DNA of 64,000 nucleotides from DASSQJ01 sp963773655 (GCA_963773655.1 CAVZBX010000003.1:434001-498000); one strand, 5' to 3'; numbered from the stretch's first letter, positions 1-9,297 are shown. Program-made: numbers and translations. Notes: generated by a model from the letters alone, not told the origin.

Positions 1-836
1 AGCAGCCCACCCTGCAGCAGCCCGAGGAAGCCCAGCGTGACCCGGGTCGGGTAGGAGTTGTTCACCGCGGCGTCGTCGAGCCCCACCATCGACACCGGGT
101 AGGGGCCGACCCGGACCAGGAGCAGCAGTCCGACGAGCCCGACGAGGGCAAGCCCGAGGCGCCTCCCGGTGCCGCCCATCCGGCCGTCGAGCCAGGCGTA
201 CCCGAGCTGGTGCACGGTGGCCCACACGACGACGTAGTTGGCGAACCCGAACGTGAGGCTGTCGGTGCCGAGGCTCACGGCGTCGACCGCGCCACCGAGC
301 GCGAGGCCGAGGGCGACCGACCACCAGCCGAGCCGTTCCCAGACCCGGAGGGTCAGCGGCGCGAGGGCGCACACGGCGACGTAGGCCGCGAGGAACCACG
401 TCAGGACCAGCGCGGTCTGGGAGGCCGTGCGCAGCATCGCCGGGTCGGCGCCGGCGGCGAGCGCGACGGCGAGGATGACGACCCACGCAACGAGGAGTGG
501 CACGACCGGCACGAGCAGGCGGCGCAGCCGGGCCCGCAGCCACTGGGGCCACGGCTCGCCGCGCCGGCGCGCGGCCCGCCACGAGCGTCCGTTGGCGTAG
601 CCACCGACGACGAAGAACACGGGCATCACCTGGAAGACCCAGGTGACGGGGTGCGTCCACGTCGCCAGGCCGAGGACCGCCCCGGTCTGCAGCTCGCCGT
701 CGTCGAGCCACACGGCGGCGAGCAGCCAGTGGCCCAGGACGACGACCGAGAGCGCGGCGACCCGGAGCAGGTCCACGACCCGGTTCCGGGTGACCGGGGT
801 GGCGGCGGCGATGCGCTCCGCCGTGCTCGTCTGCAT
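1..836 (-). CDS. Acyltransferase family 3 membrane protein (3' end outside window)
   Basis: The minus-strand frame opens at an ATG at 836 and runs off the left edge, giving at least 278 residues. It starts MQTSTAERIAAATPVTRNRV and reads on through RVVDLLRVAALSVVVLGHWL, the usual first helix of acyltransferase-3 proteins with the conserved RxxDxLR and H motifs. Several hydrophobic helices follow, as does the VFFVVGGYAN segment typical of this family. These integral membrane enzymes move acyl groups onto surface glycans or antibiotics; the substrate cannot be told here. The gene is divergent from fbaA. The family call is firm and the function open. Confidence 0.85.
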   Translation of the reverse strand, partial: MQTSTAERIAAATPVTRNRVVDLLRVAALSVVVLGHWLLAAVWLDDGELQTGAVLGLATWTHPVTWVFQVMPVFFVVGGYANGRSWRAARRRGEPWPQWLRARLRRLLVPVVPLLVAWVVILAVALAAGADPAMLRTASQTALVLTWFLAAYVAVCALAPLTLRVWERLGWWSVALGLALGGAVDAVSLGTDSLTFGFANYVVVWATVHQLGYAWLDGRMGGTGRRLGLALVGLVGLLLLVRVGPYPVSMVGLDDAAVNNSYPTRVTLGFLGLLQGGL

Positions 837-906
837 ACCGCCATCGTCCCGCCGCGCGGGCGGACGCGCCTGAGCACCCGTACCCAGCCTGCCGTGCCGC
901 CCCGGC

Positions 907-930
907 ACGGCTGACAACGTTGTCAGCCGT
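907..930. promoter_or_regulatory. 24-bp perfect palindrome, LacI-type operator candidate
   Basis: The two 12-bp arms are exact complements, the left arm being ACGGCTGACAAC, around a central CG. The core TGACAACGTTGTCA is the form expected for LacI/GalR-family operators. It lies 70 bp upstream of the divergent acyltransferase start and about 275 bp upstream of fbaA. No LacI-family gene is visible in the window, so the regulator would act in trans. Confidence 0.55.
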
Positions 931-1083
931 AGAGCGCATTCCGTGCCCGGAGGTGGCCCAATACTGTTCACGTCGTTCGCAGAGGGCTACGGAGCCGCGT
1001 GAAACCGTGTTCGCGGCGCCCGTTCCGACACGCACACCAGATGGTGTAGCCCGGTTCGCAGGGGGCTGGACTCATCGTCCGAC

Positions 1084-1114
1084 GGGGTGGCACCGCACGG
1101 CGCGGTGCCACCCC
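1084..1114 (+). promoter_or_regulatory. Strong hairpin in the fbaA leader
   Basis: GGGGTGGCACCGC (1084-1096) pairs perfectly with GCGGTGCCACCCC (1102-1114) around a 5-nt loop. No T-run follows, so it is either a poor terminator or an RNA leader structure. The rest of the 837-1205 gap holds the palindrome at 907-930 and two similar segments containing GTTCGCAG near 972 and 1053. No gene was seen in this gap. Confidence 0.5.
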
Positions 1115-1205
1115 GCCGTCGTGGGCGGCGGACGACTGGTGCCGCCACGGGCCGTCCGTGGAAAGATCGAGGCGTACCGGCACCCCACCTCACGAGGAGA
1201 ACACC

Positions 1206-2234
1206 GTGCCCATCGCAACGCCCGAGGTCTACGCCGACATGCTCGACCGGGCCAAGAACGGCTCGTTCGCGTACCCCGCCATCAACATCACGTCGAGCCA
1301 GACCGTCACGGCCGCCATCCGCGGCTTCGCCGAAGCCGGCTCCGACGGCATCATCCAGGTCTCCACGGGCGGCGCCGAGTACGCCTCCGGGTCGACCGTC
1401 AAGAACATGGTCACGGGGTCGCTGGCCCTCGCTGCGTACGCCGAGGAGGTCGCCAAGAACTACCCGGTGAACATCGCCCTCCACACCGACCACTGCCCGA
1501 AGGGCAAGCTCGACGGCTTCGTCCGTCCGCTCATCGCCGCGTCCACCGAGCGGGTGAACGCCGGGGGGCTGCCGTTCTTCCAGAGCCACATGTGGGACGG
1601 CTCCGCCGTGCCGCTGGACGAGAACCTGCAGATCGCCGAGGAGCTGCTCGAGAAGTGCCGCGCGGCGAACATCATCCTCGAGATCGAGGTGGGCGTGGTC
1701 GGCGGTGAGGAGGACGGCGTCGCCAACGAGATCAACGAGAAGCTGTACACCACGCCCGAGGACGCCATCGCCACCGCAAAGGCTCTCGGTCTCGGCGAGA
1801 ACGGCTACTACATGACCGCACTCACCTTCGGCAACGTGCACGGCGCCTACAAGCCCGGCGCGGTCAAGCTGCGCCCCGAGGTGCTCAAGGCCGCGCAGGA
1901 GGCCGTGCACAAAGAGTTCGGCACCGCCGACCCCAAGCCGTTCCACTTCGTCTTCCACGGCGGCTCCGGCTCACTGGCCGAGGAGATCGCCGCCGCGGTC
2001 GACTACGGCGTCGTGAAGATGAACGTCGACACCGACACCCAGTACGCCTTCACCCGGCCCGTCGCCGACTGGATGTACAAGCACTACGACGGCGTCCTGA
2101 AGATCGACGGCGAGGTCGGCAACAAGAAGCAGTACGACCCCCGCTCGTGGGGCAAGGAGGCCGAGGCCGCGATGGCGGCCCGCGTCGTGACCGCGTGCGA
2201 GAACCTCCGGTCCGCGGGCACCCACCAGGGCTGA
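1206..2234 (+). CDS. fbaA: Class II fructose-bisphosphate aldolase
   Basis: The 342-residue protein starts at a GTG preceded by AGGAGA and begins MPIATPEVYADMLDRAKNG, nearly the start of mycobacterial Fba. It is the zinc-dependent aldolase that interconverts fructose 1,6-bisphosphate with DHAP and glyceraldehyde 3-phosphate in glycolysis and gluconeogenesis. Visible motifs are ALHTDHCPKGK with zinc-ligand and catalytic residues, the GVVGGEEDGV loop, FGNVHGAYKPG, FHGGSGS and NVDTDTQYAFT for phosphate binding. Length matches actinobacterial orthologues. An in-frame upstream ATG at 1158 would add 16 non-conserved residues and is rejected. A strong terminator follows. Confidence 0.97.
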   Translation: MPIATPEVYADMLDRAKNGSFAYPAINITSSQTVTAAIRGFAEAGSDGIIQVSTGGAEYASGSTVKNMVTGSLALAAYAEEVAKNYPVNIALHTDHCPKGKLDGFVRPLIAASTERVNAGGLPFFQSHMWDGSAVPLDENLQIAEELLEKCRAANIILEIEVGVVGGEEDGVANEINEKLYTTPEDAIATAKALGLGENGYYMTALTFGNVHGAYKPGAVKLRPEVLKAAQEAVHKEFGTADPKPFHFVFHGGSGSLAEEIAAAVDYGVVKMNVDTDTQYAFTRPVADWMYKHYDGVLKIDGEVGNKKQYDPRSWGKEAEAAMAARVVTACENLRSAGTHQG

Positions 2235-2284
2235 GCCGCCGGGTCCGGCGGCCCGCCCGGCCCCGGCCCACCCGTCGCGTGAAC

Positions 2285-2320
2285 AGAACACGCCGCCTGC
2301 GCCCGCAGGCGGCGTGTTCT
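2285..2320 (+). terminator. Intrinsic terminator after fbaA
   Basis: AGAACACGCCGCCTGC (2285-2300) pairs perfectly with GCAGGCGGCGTGTTCT (2305-2320) around a GCCC loop. It ends with a short T/C tail and lies between fbaA and the DUF3151 gene. Confidence 0.85.
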
Positions 2321-2333
2321 CTACCCTCGACCC

Positions 2334-2738
2334 ATGAGCTCGGACCTCCTCGGCATCCCGCCCACCCACCTGCCCGACGATCCGGCAGCCGCTGCCCTCG
2401 ACGGCGGCGCCCCTCCGGTGGAGGTGGCGGCGGCCCATCCGGCCTCCTCGCTCGCCTGGGCGGTGCTGGCGGAGGGCGCGCTCGACGGCGGCCGGTCGGT
2501 CGAGGCCTACGCCTACGCGCGCACCGGCTACCACCGCGGACTGGACGCGCTGCGGCGGGGCGGGTGGCGCGGCCAGGGCCCGGTGCCGTGGGAGCACGAG
2601 CCCAACCGCGGGTTCCTGCGCGCGCTCGCGGCCCTGTCCCGCGCGGCGGGCGCCATCGGCGAGGAGGAGGAGCGCCGTCGGTGCGCGGAGTTCCTCCGGG
2701 CCTCCAGCGCGACGGGAGCCCGCGAGCTCGGGCTCTGA
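2334..2738 (+). CDS. DUF3151 family protein
   Basis: The 134-residue protein starts MSSDLLGIPPTHLPDDP. It contains the family-typical stretches PASSLAWAVLAEGAL, AYAYARTGYHRGLDALRR and GWRGQGPVPWEHEPNRGFLRAL. DUF3151 proteins are small soluble actinobacterial proteins of unknown function that commonly sit next to fba, as here. The family is recognised from sequence and from position; no function can be assigned. Its start lies only 14 bp past the fbaA terminator, so it probably has its own promoter within that hairpin region or depends on readthrough. Confidence 0.85.
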   Translation: MSSDLLGIPPTHLPDDPAAAALDGGAPPVEVAAAHPASSLAWAVLAEGALDGGRSVEAYAYARTGYHRGLDALRRGGWRGQGPVPWEHEPNRGFLRALAALSRAAGAIGEEEERRRCAEFLRASSATGARELGL

Positions 2739-2761
2739 CGGCGGGCGGCGCGGGAGGCAGA

Positions 2762-2793
2762 CGAGGGGCCCGGACCAGAGCCCGGGCCCCTCG
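2762..2793 (+). terminator. Hairpin terminator after the DUF3151 gene
   Basis: CGAGGGGCCCGG (2762-2773) pairs with CCGGGCCCCTCG (2782-2793) around an 8-nt loop, 24 bp past the stop codon. There is no clear T-run, as is common at high GC. Confidence 0.6.
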
Positions 2794-2982
2794 CTGGCAA
2801 CCGAATTCGAGCCCCGCCGGACGAGGCACGCTTCCCTCTCGCCAAGAAGCGCGCACCCGGCGGTCCCCTGCAACCTCGGCTGCGCGCCCAATCGTGCCCG
2901 GAACTGGGCGGATGGTGCGACACTTGCGTGCCAGTGACAGCAAACGGCCACGCCCAGACGCAGGGAATGGGAGGTGGTGCCC

Positions 2983-3762
2983 GTGGGTGGCGACCCCGCG
3001 GCCCACGACGGCGCTGCGCTCTTCGTGCTCGAGGAGCAGCTGCGCCGCGAACAGCAGCGCATCGAGGACCGGCGCTCCGAGCTGGAGGCCTCCCGTGAGC
3101 TGCTGGCGAGGCTGACCAGCCGCTCCCTCGGCGTGCACGAGCCGCTCATCGAGCCGGTGTCGACCGCGCTCGCGCCGTCGGTGGTGGGCCGCCTGCTCGC
3201 CGAGACCACCGGGGTGATCCGCAACCTCGTCCTCACGGTGGAGGAGGGGCCCGCCTTCGACGACGCCACGATGCGGGCGGTGGAGGAGCGGCTGCGCCGG
3301 GGCGACCAGCAGCGCAGCATCTACCCGGCGAGCGCGCTGGGCACCCCGCAGGGACAGCGGTGGCTGAGCAGCTGGGGTGAGGCCGGCGAGGACCAGCGCG
3401 TGCTGCCCGCGACCGAGACCGAGTTCGCGGTGTTCGGCGAGTCCGCGGTCGTCGCGCTGGCGCGCTGGGACGACCTCGGCTCCGGCTACGTGGTGCTCCG
3501 CGACCCCCTCGTCGTCCGCCTCTACTGCGCCTACTTCGACCTCAGCTGGCGGCACGCGGCGCCGGTGCCCACGGGGCGCGACCGCACCGCCGACACCCGG
3601 CTCGTCGAGCTCCTCGAGCTGGGGATGAAGGACGAGGCGATCGCCCGCTACCTCGGTGTGAGCCTGCGGACCGTGCGCCGCCGGGTCGCGAGCCTGATGT
3701 CCGTCAACGGCGTCGACACCCGGTTCCAGCTCGGCTGGGTGCTGGCCCGCAGGCGTCGCTGA
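2983..3762 (+). CDS. Helix-turn-helix regulator, TrmB/LuxR-like
   Basis: The protein has about 259 residues. Its N-terminus (residues about 8-45) is charged and predicted coiled coil (LEEQLRREQQRIEDRRSELE). The C-terminus is LuxR-type helix-turn-helix, with LLELGMKDEAIARYLGVSLR followed by TVRRRVASLM. The middle resembles the effector region of actinobacterial TrmB-like regulators. GTG at 2983 is chosen because GGGAGG at 2969-2974 then lies 8 nt upstream; the in-frame GTGs at 2974 and 2977 overlap that site. It sits alone between fbaA-DUF3151 and purA, and its targets are unknown. Confidence 0.75.
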   Translation: MGGDPAAHDGAALFVLEEQLRREQQRIEDRRSELEASRELLARLTSRSLGVHEPLIEPVSTALAPSVVGRLLAETTGVIRNLVLTVEEGPAFDDATMRAVEERLRRGDQQRSIYPASALGTPQGQRWLSSWGEAGEDQRVLPATETEFAVFGESAVVALARWDDLGSGYVVLRDPLVVRLYCAYFDLSWRHAAPVPTGRDRTADTRLVELLELGMKDEAIARYLGVSLRTVRRRVASLMSVNGVDTRFQLGWVLARRRR

Positions 3763-3902
3763 GCCGTCCCGGCCGACGGCGACGGCCGGTGCCGCGGGCG
3801 GGCCCCGCGGTAGGGTGGGGCGGACGAGGCCCCGCCGCGACCGCCGCACGGGGCCTTCGGCGTGCCGGGACGACCCCGGGCGAGGCGAGGGAAGGAGCCG
3901 GG

Positions 3903-5204
3903 ATGCCGGCGATCGTGCTGGTGGGTGCCCAGTGGGGCGACGAGGGCAAGGGCAAGGCCACCGACCTCATGGGTGGTGACGTCGACTACGTCGTGAAGTT
4001 CAACGGCGGTAACAACGCCGGCCACACCGTCGTCATCGAGGGGGAGGACGGCACCCGCGAGAAGTACGCGCTGCACCTGCTGCCCTCGGGCATCCTCACG
4101 CCGGGCGTCACCCCGGTCATCGGAAACGGCGTCGTCATCGACCTCGAGGTGCTGTTCGGGGAGCTCGACGACCTGGAGGCCCGCGGGGTCGACACCTCCC
4201 GCCTCGTCGTCTCTGCGAGCGCGCACGTCATCCCCCCGTACAACCGGACGCTCGACAAGGTGACCGAGCGCTTCCTCGGCAAGCGCCGCATCGGCACCAC
4301 CGGTCGCGGCATCGGGCCCACCTACGCCGACAAGATGAACCGGGTGGGCATCCGGGTCCAGGACCTCTTCGACGAGGGCATCCTGCGGCAGAAGGTCGAG
4401 GCCGCGCTCTCCTTCAAGAACCAGGTGCTCGTCAAGATCTACAACACCCGCGCCACCGACGTCGACCTCGTCGTCGAGGAGCTGCTCGGCTACGCGGAGC
4501 GGCTGCGCCCGATGGTCGCCGACACCTCGCTCGTGCTCGAGAGGGCGCTGGACGCCGGCGCGAACGTGCTGCTCGAGGCCGGTCAGGCGACCTTGCTCGA
4601 CGTCGACCACGGGACCTATCCCTTCGTCACCTCGTCGTCGGCGACGGCCGGCGGGGCGTGCACCGGCTCCGGCATCCCCCCGACGCGGGTCTCGCGCGTC
4701 ATCGCCGTCCTCAAGGCGTACACGACGCGCGTCGGCGAGGGCCCGTTCCCCACCGAGCTCTTCGACGACGACGGCGAGACCCTCCGCAAGACCGGCGTCG
4801 AGTACGGCACGACGACCGGGCGGCCGCGGCGGTGCGGCTGGATGGACACGGTGATCGGGCGGTACGCCACCCGCGTCAACGGGGTCACCGACTTCGTCAT
4901 CACCAAGCTCGACGTGCTCACCGGTTTCGAGAAGGTGCCGGTCTGCGTCGCCTACGAGGTCGACGGCGCCCGGCACGAGGAGATGCCGGTCAACCAGAGC
5001 GACTTCCACCACGCGGTGCCGGTCTACGAGGAGCTCGACGGCTGGTGGGAGGACATCTCCGGCTGCCGGACCTTCGAGGAGCTGCCGGATGCGGCGCAGC
5101 GGTACGTGCTGCGGGTCGAGGAGCTGGTCGGCGCGCGTGTGTCGGCCATCGGCGTCGGCCCCGGCCGGCACGAGATCATCCAGCGCCACCCGCTGCTGGA
5201 CTGA
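3903..5204 (+). CDS. purA: Adenylosuccinate synthetase
   Basis: The 433-residue protein joins IMP and aspartate using GTP, the first step from IMP to AMP. The N-terminus MPAIVLVGAQWGDEGKGKAT carries the GDEGKGK P-loop, followed by NGGNNAGHTV, TTGRGIGPTYADK, DVDHGTYPFVTSS, GRPRRCGWMD and TKLDVLTG. One family motif, usually EGGQAT or EGAQGT, reads EAGQAT here; the IMP-contacting Gln is kept. ATG 3903 follows a GGAAGGAG ribosome site. A TAGGGT -10-like hexamer lies at 3811-3816. Other purine genes are scattered through the window rather than forming an operon. Confidence 0.97.
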   Translation: MPAIVLVGAQWGDEGKGKATDLMGGDVDYVVKFNGGNNAGHTVVIEGEDGTREKYALHLLPSGILTPGVTPVIGNGVVIDLEVLFGELDDLEARGVDTSRLVVSASAHVIPPYNRTLDKVTERFLGKRRIGTTGRGIGPTYADKMNRVGIRVQDLFDEGILRQKVEAALSFKNQVLVKIYNTRATDVDLVVEELLGYAERLRPMVADTSLVLERALDAGANVLLEAGQATLLDVDHGTYPFVTSSSATAGGACTGSGIPPTRVSRVIAVLKAYTTRVGEGPFPTELFDDDGETLRKTGVEYGTTTGRPRRCGWMDTVIGRYATRVNGVTDFVITKLDVLTGFEKVPVCVAYEVDGARHEEMPVNQSDFHHAVPVYEELDGWWEDISGCRTFEELPDAAQRYVLRVEELVGARVSAIGVGPGRHEIIQRHPLLD

Positions 5205-5365
5205 TGACGCCCGCGCTCAGGCCGGTGCCCCGGTGACCGTGGCGTGGACGAAGTGGGACGGGGGAGCGCACTGGTCGGGCACCTCGCCCGTCACCGACCT
5301 CGGTGAGGACGTGTGGGGCCGGTGGTACGGTCCGGCTCCTGGCGCGACCGGTTCGCGGGGCTGCG

Positions 5366-6862
5366 TCAGCCGAGCGCGGGGTCGAGCTCGGCGTAGCGGT
5401 GGAACCAGGGCCGCGCCTCCTCGAGCTGGGCGGCCACGCGGAGCAGCAGGCCGTCGGACCCGAGCGGGCCGACGAGCTGGACCCCGAGCGGCAGGCCCGA
5501 CTCGGTCCAGTGCAGCGGCACGCTGACCGCCGGGCGCCCGGTGAGGTTCGCGAGCTGGGTGTAGGGCACCCAGCCGAGGTTCTCGGCGATGAGCTGGTCG
5601 AGGATGCCGGATGCCGCGAGCACCTTCCCGGCGTGGAGCCTCGCCACCGCGCGGGAGGCCCGTCGGAGCGCCGCGCTCGAGTCCAGCGCGCCGACCTCGA
5701 GCGGCGGGCGCGCGAGGGACGGGGTGAGGAGCAGGTCGTGGCCCTCGTGGAAGCGGGCGAGGGCGCGCACGTGCTCGTTGACGTTGCCGACCGCCTCGAA
5801 GAGCGGGCCGATGCCCGCCGCCCGGCCGAGCTCGGCCACGGCGAGGGTGTCGGCCTCGAAGTCGCGGTCGCGGGCCCCGGAGCGTCGCCGGGCCCGCTGG
5901 ACCTCGCCGTACAGCTGGGCGAACCAGATCGTGAGGAAGTCGCGGGCCAGTGCATGGTCGTCGTGCGGGGGAGCGACCTGCTCGACCTCGTGACCGAGAT
6001 CGCTGAGCAGGGCGGCCGCCGACTCCACGGCCGCGACGGCCTCGGGGTGCGGGTCGGGGGTGATCGCCGAGGACCACGAGTAGCCGATGCGGAGCGTTCC
6101 CGGGGCCCGGCGCACGGCGTCGGCGAAGGGCTCCGGCGGCATCTCGGCCCGGTACATGGCGGCGGGGTCGGGCCCGGTGATGGCGTCGAGGAGCCCCGCG
6201 GTGTCGCGGACCGTGCGTGAGACCACGCCCTGGGTCACCATGCCGAACATCAGCTCGCCGGTCTGCGGGCCGTAGGGGGAGATGCCACGGCTGGTCTTGA
6301 GCCCGACGAGTCCGCAGCACGCGGCCGGGATGCGGACCGACCCGCCGCCGTCGTTCGCGCCCGCCGCGGGGACGATGCCGGCCGCGACGGCCGCGGCCGA
6401 CCCGCCGGAGGAGCCGCCGGGGGTGTGCCGCAGCGACCACGGGTTGCGTGCCGCGCCGAAGTGGTCGGGCTCGGTGATGCCCTTGGCCCCGAACTCGGGG
6501 GTGTTGGTCTTGCCGAAGACGACGAGCCCCGCCTCGAGGAAGCGTCTGGTGACCAGCGAGTGGTCGGCCGCGACGTCGTCGAGCAGCGCGCGACACCCGT
6601 AGGAGGTCGGGTGGCCGGCGTACTCCTGTTGGAGGTCCTTGAGGAGGAAGGGCACGCCCGCGAACGGCCCGGAGAGCTCCGGGTCGGCGGCGCGGGCGTC
6701 GGCGACCCGGTCCATCCGCACGACGACGGCGTTGAGCGCCGGGTTCACGGCGTCGGTGCGCTGCCGGGCCAGGGCGAGCAGCTCGGCGGCGGTCGCGTCA
6801 CCTCCGGCGACCAGCGCGGCCAGCGTCGTCGCGTCGGATGCCAGGTACTCACCGAGGTCCAT
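5366..6862 (-). CDS. Amidase, amidase-signature family
   Basis: The 498-residue protein starts at ATG 6862 (MDLGEYLASDATTLAALV). The Ser-cis-Ser-Lys triad can be located: Lys in PFLLKDLQQEY (about residue 76), the glycine/serine loop TPGGSSGGSAAAVAAG, and the second Ser region GANDGGGSVRIPA. Family members hydrolyse carboxamides; the substrate cannot be predicted and it need not be a tRNA amidotransferase subunit (no gatB or gatC nearby). It lies 41 bp downstream of the HelD gene on the same strand and may be co-transcribed with it. Confidence 0.88.
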   Translation of the reverse strand: MDLGEYLASDATTLAALVAGGDATAAELLALARQRTDAVNPALNAVVVRMDRVADARAADPELSGPFAGVPFLLKDLQQEYAGHPTSYGCRALLDDVAADHSLVTRRFLEAGLVVFGKTNTPEFGAKGITEPDHFGAARNPWSLRHTPGGSSGGSAAAVAAGIVPAAGANDGGGSVRIPAACCGLVGLKTSRGISPYGPQTGELMFGMVTQGVVSRTVRDTAGLLDAITGPDPAAMYRAEMPPEPFADAVRRAPGTLRIGYSWSSAITPDPHPEAVAAVESAAALLSDLGHEVEQVAPPHDDHALARDFLTIWFAQLYGEVQRARRRSGARDRDFEADTLAVAELGRAAGIGPLFEAVGNVNEHVRALARFHEGHDLLLTPSLARPPLEVGALDSSAALRRASRAVARLHAGKVLAASGILDQLIAENLGWVPYTQLANLTGRPAVSVPLHWTESGLPLGVQLVGPLGSDGLLLRVAAQLEEARPWFHRYAELDPALG

Positions 6863-6903
6863 GCGCGCACAGTACGCGTGCGCCCGGCCCGGTGGATGGC
6901 CGG

Positions 6904-9117
6904 TCAGGCGGGGCGGAGCACCGTCATCCGGTGGGCAGCCCGGGTGAGCACCACGTAGAGCACCCGGACCCCGCCCGGTGACTCCTCGGCGATGCCGTCG
7001 GGGTCGACCACCACCGTGGCGTCCCACTCCAGGCCCTTGGTCGAGAGCGGGTCGACCACCTGGACCCGGCCGTCGCCGGCGCCGTCGAGGACCGAGAGCC
7101 GGTGCTCCCACCGGCGCGGGGTGACGACGGCGACCGAGCCGTCGACCTCCCGGAGTGCCGCCGACACCGCCTCGGACACCTCCTCGGCCAGCGGCCCGTC
7201 CACGACCCGGTCGACCGGGCGGACCCCGGTCTCGCGCACCGCCTCCGGGATGTCCGCGTCGGGGACGAGCGGCAGGATGACGTCGCGCGCGTGGTCGAAG
7301 ATCTCGCGCGCGTTGCGGTAGTTCGTGTCCATGTGGAACGCACGGCGCTCCTGCCCGGCGAAGGCGTCCTCGCGGGCGCGGGAGGCCTCGGCGAGGTGGG
7401 GCCAGGACGCCTGCGCGGCGTCGCCGACCACGGTCCAGGACGCCGACCGGCCGCGCCGCGCCACCATCCGCCACTGCATCGGAGAGAGGTCCTGCGCCTC
7501 GTCGACGAGCACGTGCGCGTACCCGGCAGCCCGCTCGATGCGTCCGAGGAGCAGCCGCTCGCGCGCGTCCGCGGGGGTGACGACGGCGCGAGCCTCGGAC
7601 CCTCCGCCCCGCCGGTCGGCGCCGGCCCGGACGTCGACGACGCCCCACGAGGACAGGTCGTCGAGCTCCTCGATGTCGTAGAACCCGGCGTCCTCGCGCT
7701 GGACCTCGGGCACCGGGCCCAGCCGGGCGAGCAGGTCGTCGACGAGGGCGACGTCGGCCACCGACCACTCGCCGCGCTCGAGGGCCTCCCGGTAGGACCA
7801 CGCGAGCGCGGCGCCCTCCTCGTGGTCGAGGACGCCCCGCGACACGGCGTACACGTGGTCGGTGTCGGTGAGCGTCAGGAGCAGCTCGCGGGGGTCCATC
7901 GGCCGCCACCAGGCGGCCATGAACTCGTCGACCTCGCGGGAGGCCTCGAAGGCGTCGAGGAAGACGTCACGCTCGCCCTGGCGCACGGCGCGCCACGCGG
8001 CCTCGGCCAGGGCTGCGCGGGCCGCGTCGCCGGCGTGGTTGTGCTGGTGCGTGCGCAGCACCTGCGTGCGCACCCGTCGGAGGATCTGGTCGTCGAGCCG
8101 CACGGCGTGGCCGGCGACGAAGGAGCGCAAGGTGGACGGGGCGCCCTCGGGGGGCCGGGCGGCGAGCCGGCCGAGCAGCTGCCGGATGCGCAGCGACCCC
8201 TTGAGCGCGGCGACCTCGGGGTGGTCGAGGCGGGTCGCGGTGATCCCGTCGACGACGTCACCGAGGGCGCGCAGGGCCACCGACTCCTCGCCGAGGCTGG
8301 GCAGCACCCGCTCGATGTACGCGGTGTAGGCGGCGGAGGGGCCGACGACGAGGATGCCGCCGTTCTCGAACCGCCGCCGCTCGGAGTAGAGCAGGTACGC
8401 GGCCCGGTGGAGGGCGACGACGGTCTTGCCGGTGCCGGGCCCGCCGGTGATCTCGGTGACACCGCGCGAGGGCGCGCGGATCGCCTCGTCCTGGTGTAGT
8501 TGGATGGTGGCGACGATGTCGCGCATCTGCCGGCCGCGGCTGCGGGTGAGCGCGGCCATGAGCGCTCCGTCACCGACGACGACGATGTCGTCGGGCGCGG
8601 ACGGCACCATGAGGTCGTCCTCGACGCCCACCACCCGGGGGCCGCGGCAGCGCAGCACCCGGCGCCGCACCACCCCCATCGGGTCGACCGGGGTCGCGCG
8701 GTAGAACGCGGACGCGGCCGGTGCCCGCCAGTCCACGACGAGGGGCTCGTAGTCGTCGTCTCTGACCCCGAGCCGGCCGATGTAGCGGACGTCGCGCTCG
8801 GCGGCGGTCGACTCCTCGGTGCCGAGGTCGAGCCGACCGAACACCAGGCCCTCGTACTGGGTGTCGATCATCGCGCGGCGGCGCGCGGCGGCGTAGACGA
8901 GGGCGTCGCGCTCGAAGAGACCGGTCATCTCCTCGTCGCGGACGTCTCCGGTGCGGTCGGTGCGGCCGCGGGCCAGGCCGTCGGCCTCGACGTCCGCGGC
9001 GCGGCGGGTGGCCTTGGCGAGCTCGTCGTACACCCGGTCGACGTGCGCCTGCTCGCGGGCGACCTCGGCCTCGACGTCGGGGGAGGTGCCCGAGAGGCCT
9101 GGGGTGGGGGCGGTCAC
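6904..9117 (-). CDS. helD: HelD-type RNA polymerase recycling ATPase / UvrD-like helicase
   Basis: The 737-residue protein has a coiled N-terminal arm (residues about 15-45), then the HelD-specific YIGRLGVRD and PLVVDWRAPAASAFYRATP segments. Walker A ITGGPGTGKTVVALHRAAYL is near residues 225-232, and Walker B VLVDEAQDLSPMQWRM and the motif TNYRNAREIFDHA follow. HelD proteins bind RNA polymerase and use ATP to strip stalled complexes from DNA. GTG/ATG choice at 9117 fits a start of MTAPTPGLSG. A second, diverged paralogue (probable HelR) lies at 26223-28481. No rifamycin-element-like repeat was seen upstream of this copy. Confidence 0.85.
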   Translation of the reverse strand: MTAPTPGLSGTSPDVEAEVAREQAHVDRVYDELAKATRRAADVEADGLARGRTDRTGDVRDEEMTGLFERDALVYAAARRRAMIDTQYEGLVFGRLDLGTEESTAAERDVRYIGRLGVRDDDYEPLVVDWRAPAASAFYRATPVDPMGVVRRRVLRCRGPRVVGVEDDLMVPSAPDDIVVVGDGALMAALTRSRGRQMRDIVATIQLHQDEAIRAPSRGVTEITGGPGTGKTVVALHRAAYLLYSERRRFENGGILVVGPSAAYTAYIERVLPSLGEESVALRALGDVVDGITATRLDHPEVAALKGSLRIRQLLGRLAARPPEGAPSTLRSFVAGHAVRLDDQILRRVRTQVLRTHQHNHAGDAARAALAEAAWRAVRQGERDVFLDAFEASREVDEFMAAWWRPMDPRELLLTLTDTDHVYAVSRGVLDHEEGAALAWSYREALERGEWSVADVALVDDLLARLGPVPEVQREDAGFYDIEELDDLSSWGVVDVRAGADRRGGGSEARAVVTPADARERLLLGRIERAAGYAHVLVDEAQDLSPMQWRMVARRGRSASWTVVGDAAQASWPHLAEASRAREDAFAGQERRAFHMDTNYRNAREIFDHARDVILPLVPDADIPEAVRETGVRPVDRVVDGPLAEEVSEAVSAALREVDGSVAVVTPRRWEHRLSVLDGAGDGRVQVVDPLSTKGLEWDATVVVDPDGIAEESPGGVRVLYVVLTRAAHRMTVLRPA

Positions 9118-9297
9118 GAAGCGGGGTCTCCTTGTGCTGCGGCGCCGGTCACGGAACCCCCGATTCTACGGGCGAGCGGTGCGGCGCGTGGCCCGACCCC
9201 CGTACTCGAACGGCGGGTGCGGGCGGCGCGACGAAGGGCCGGGAGCGCCCGAACTGCCGGTGGGCGCGCAGGGCCCCGTGATAGGAAGGAACCCCCC

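Noticed and set aside
3648..5189. 513-codon minus-strand frame opposite purA
   Set aside because: Antisense shadow of a conserved enzyme gene. The same applies to the long minus frames opposite fbaA, purD, purL and the ABC ATPase.
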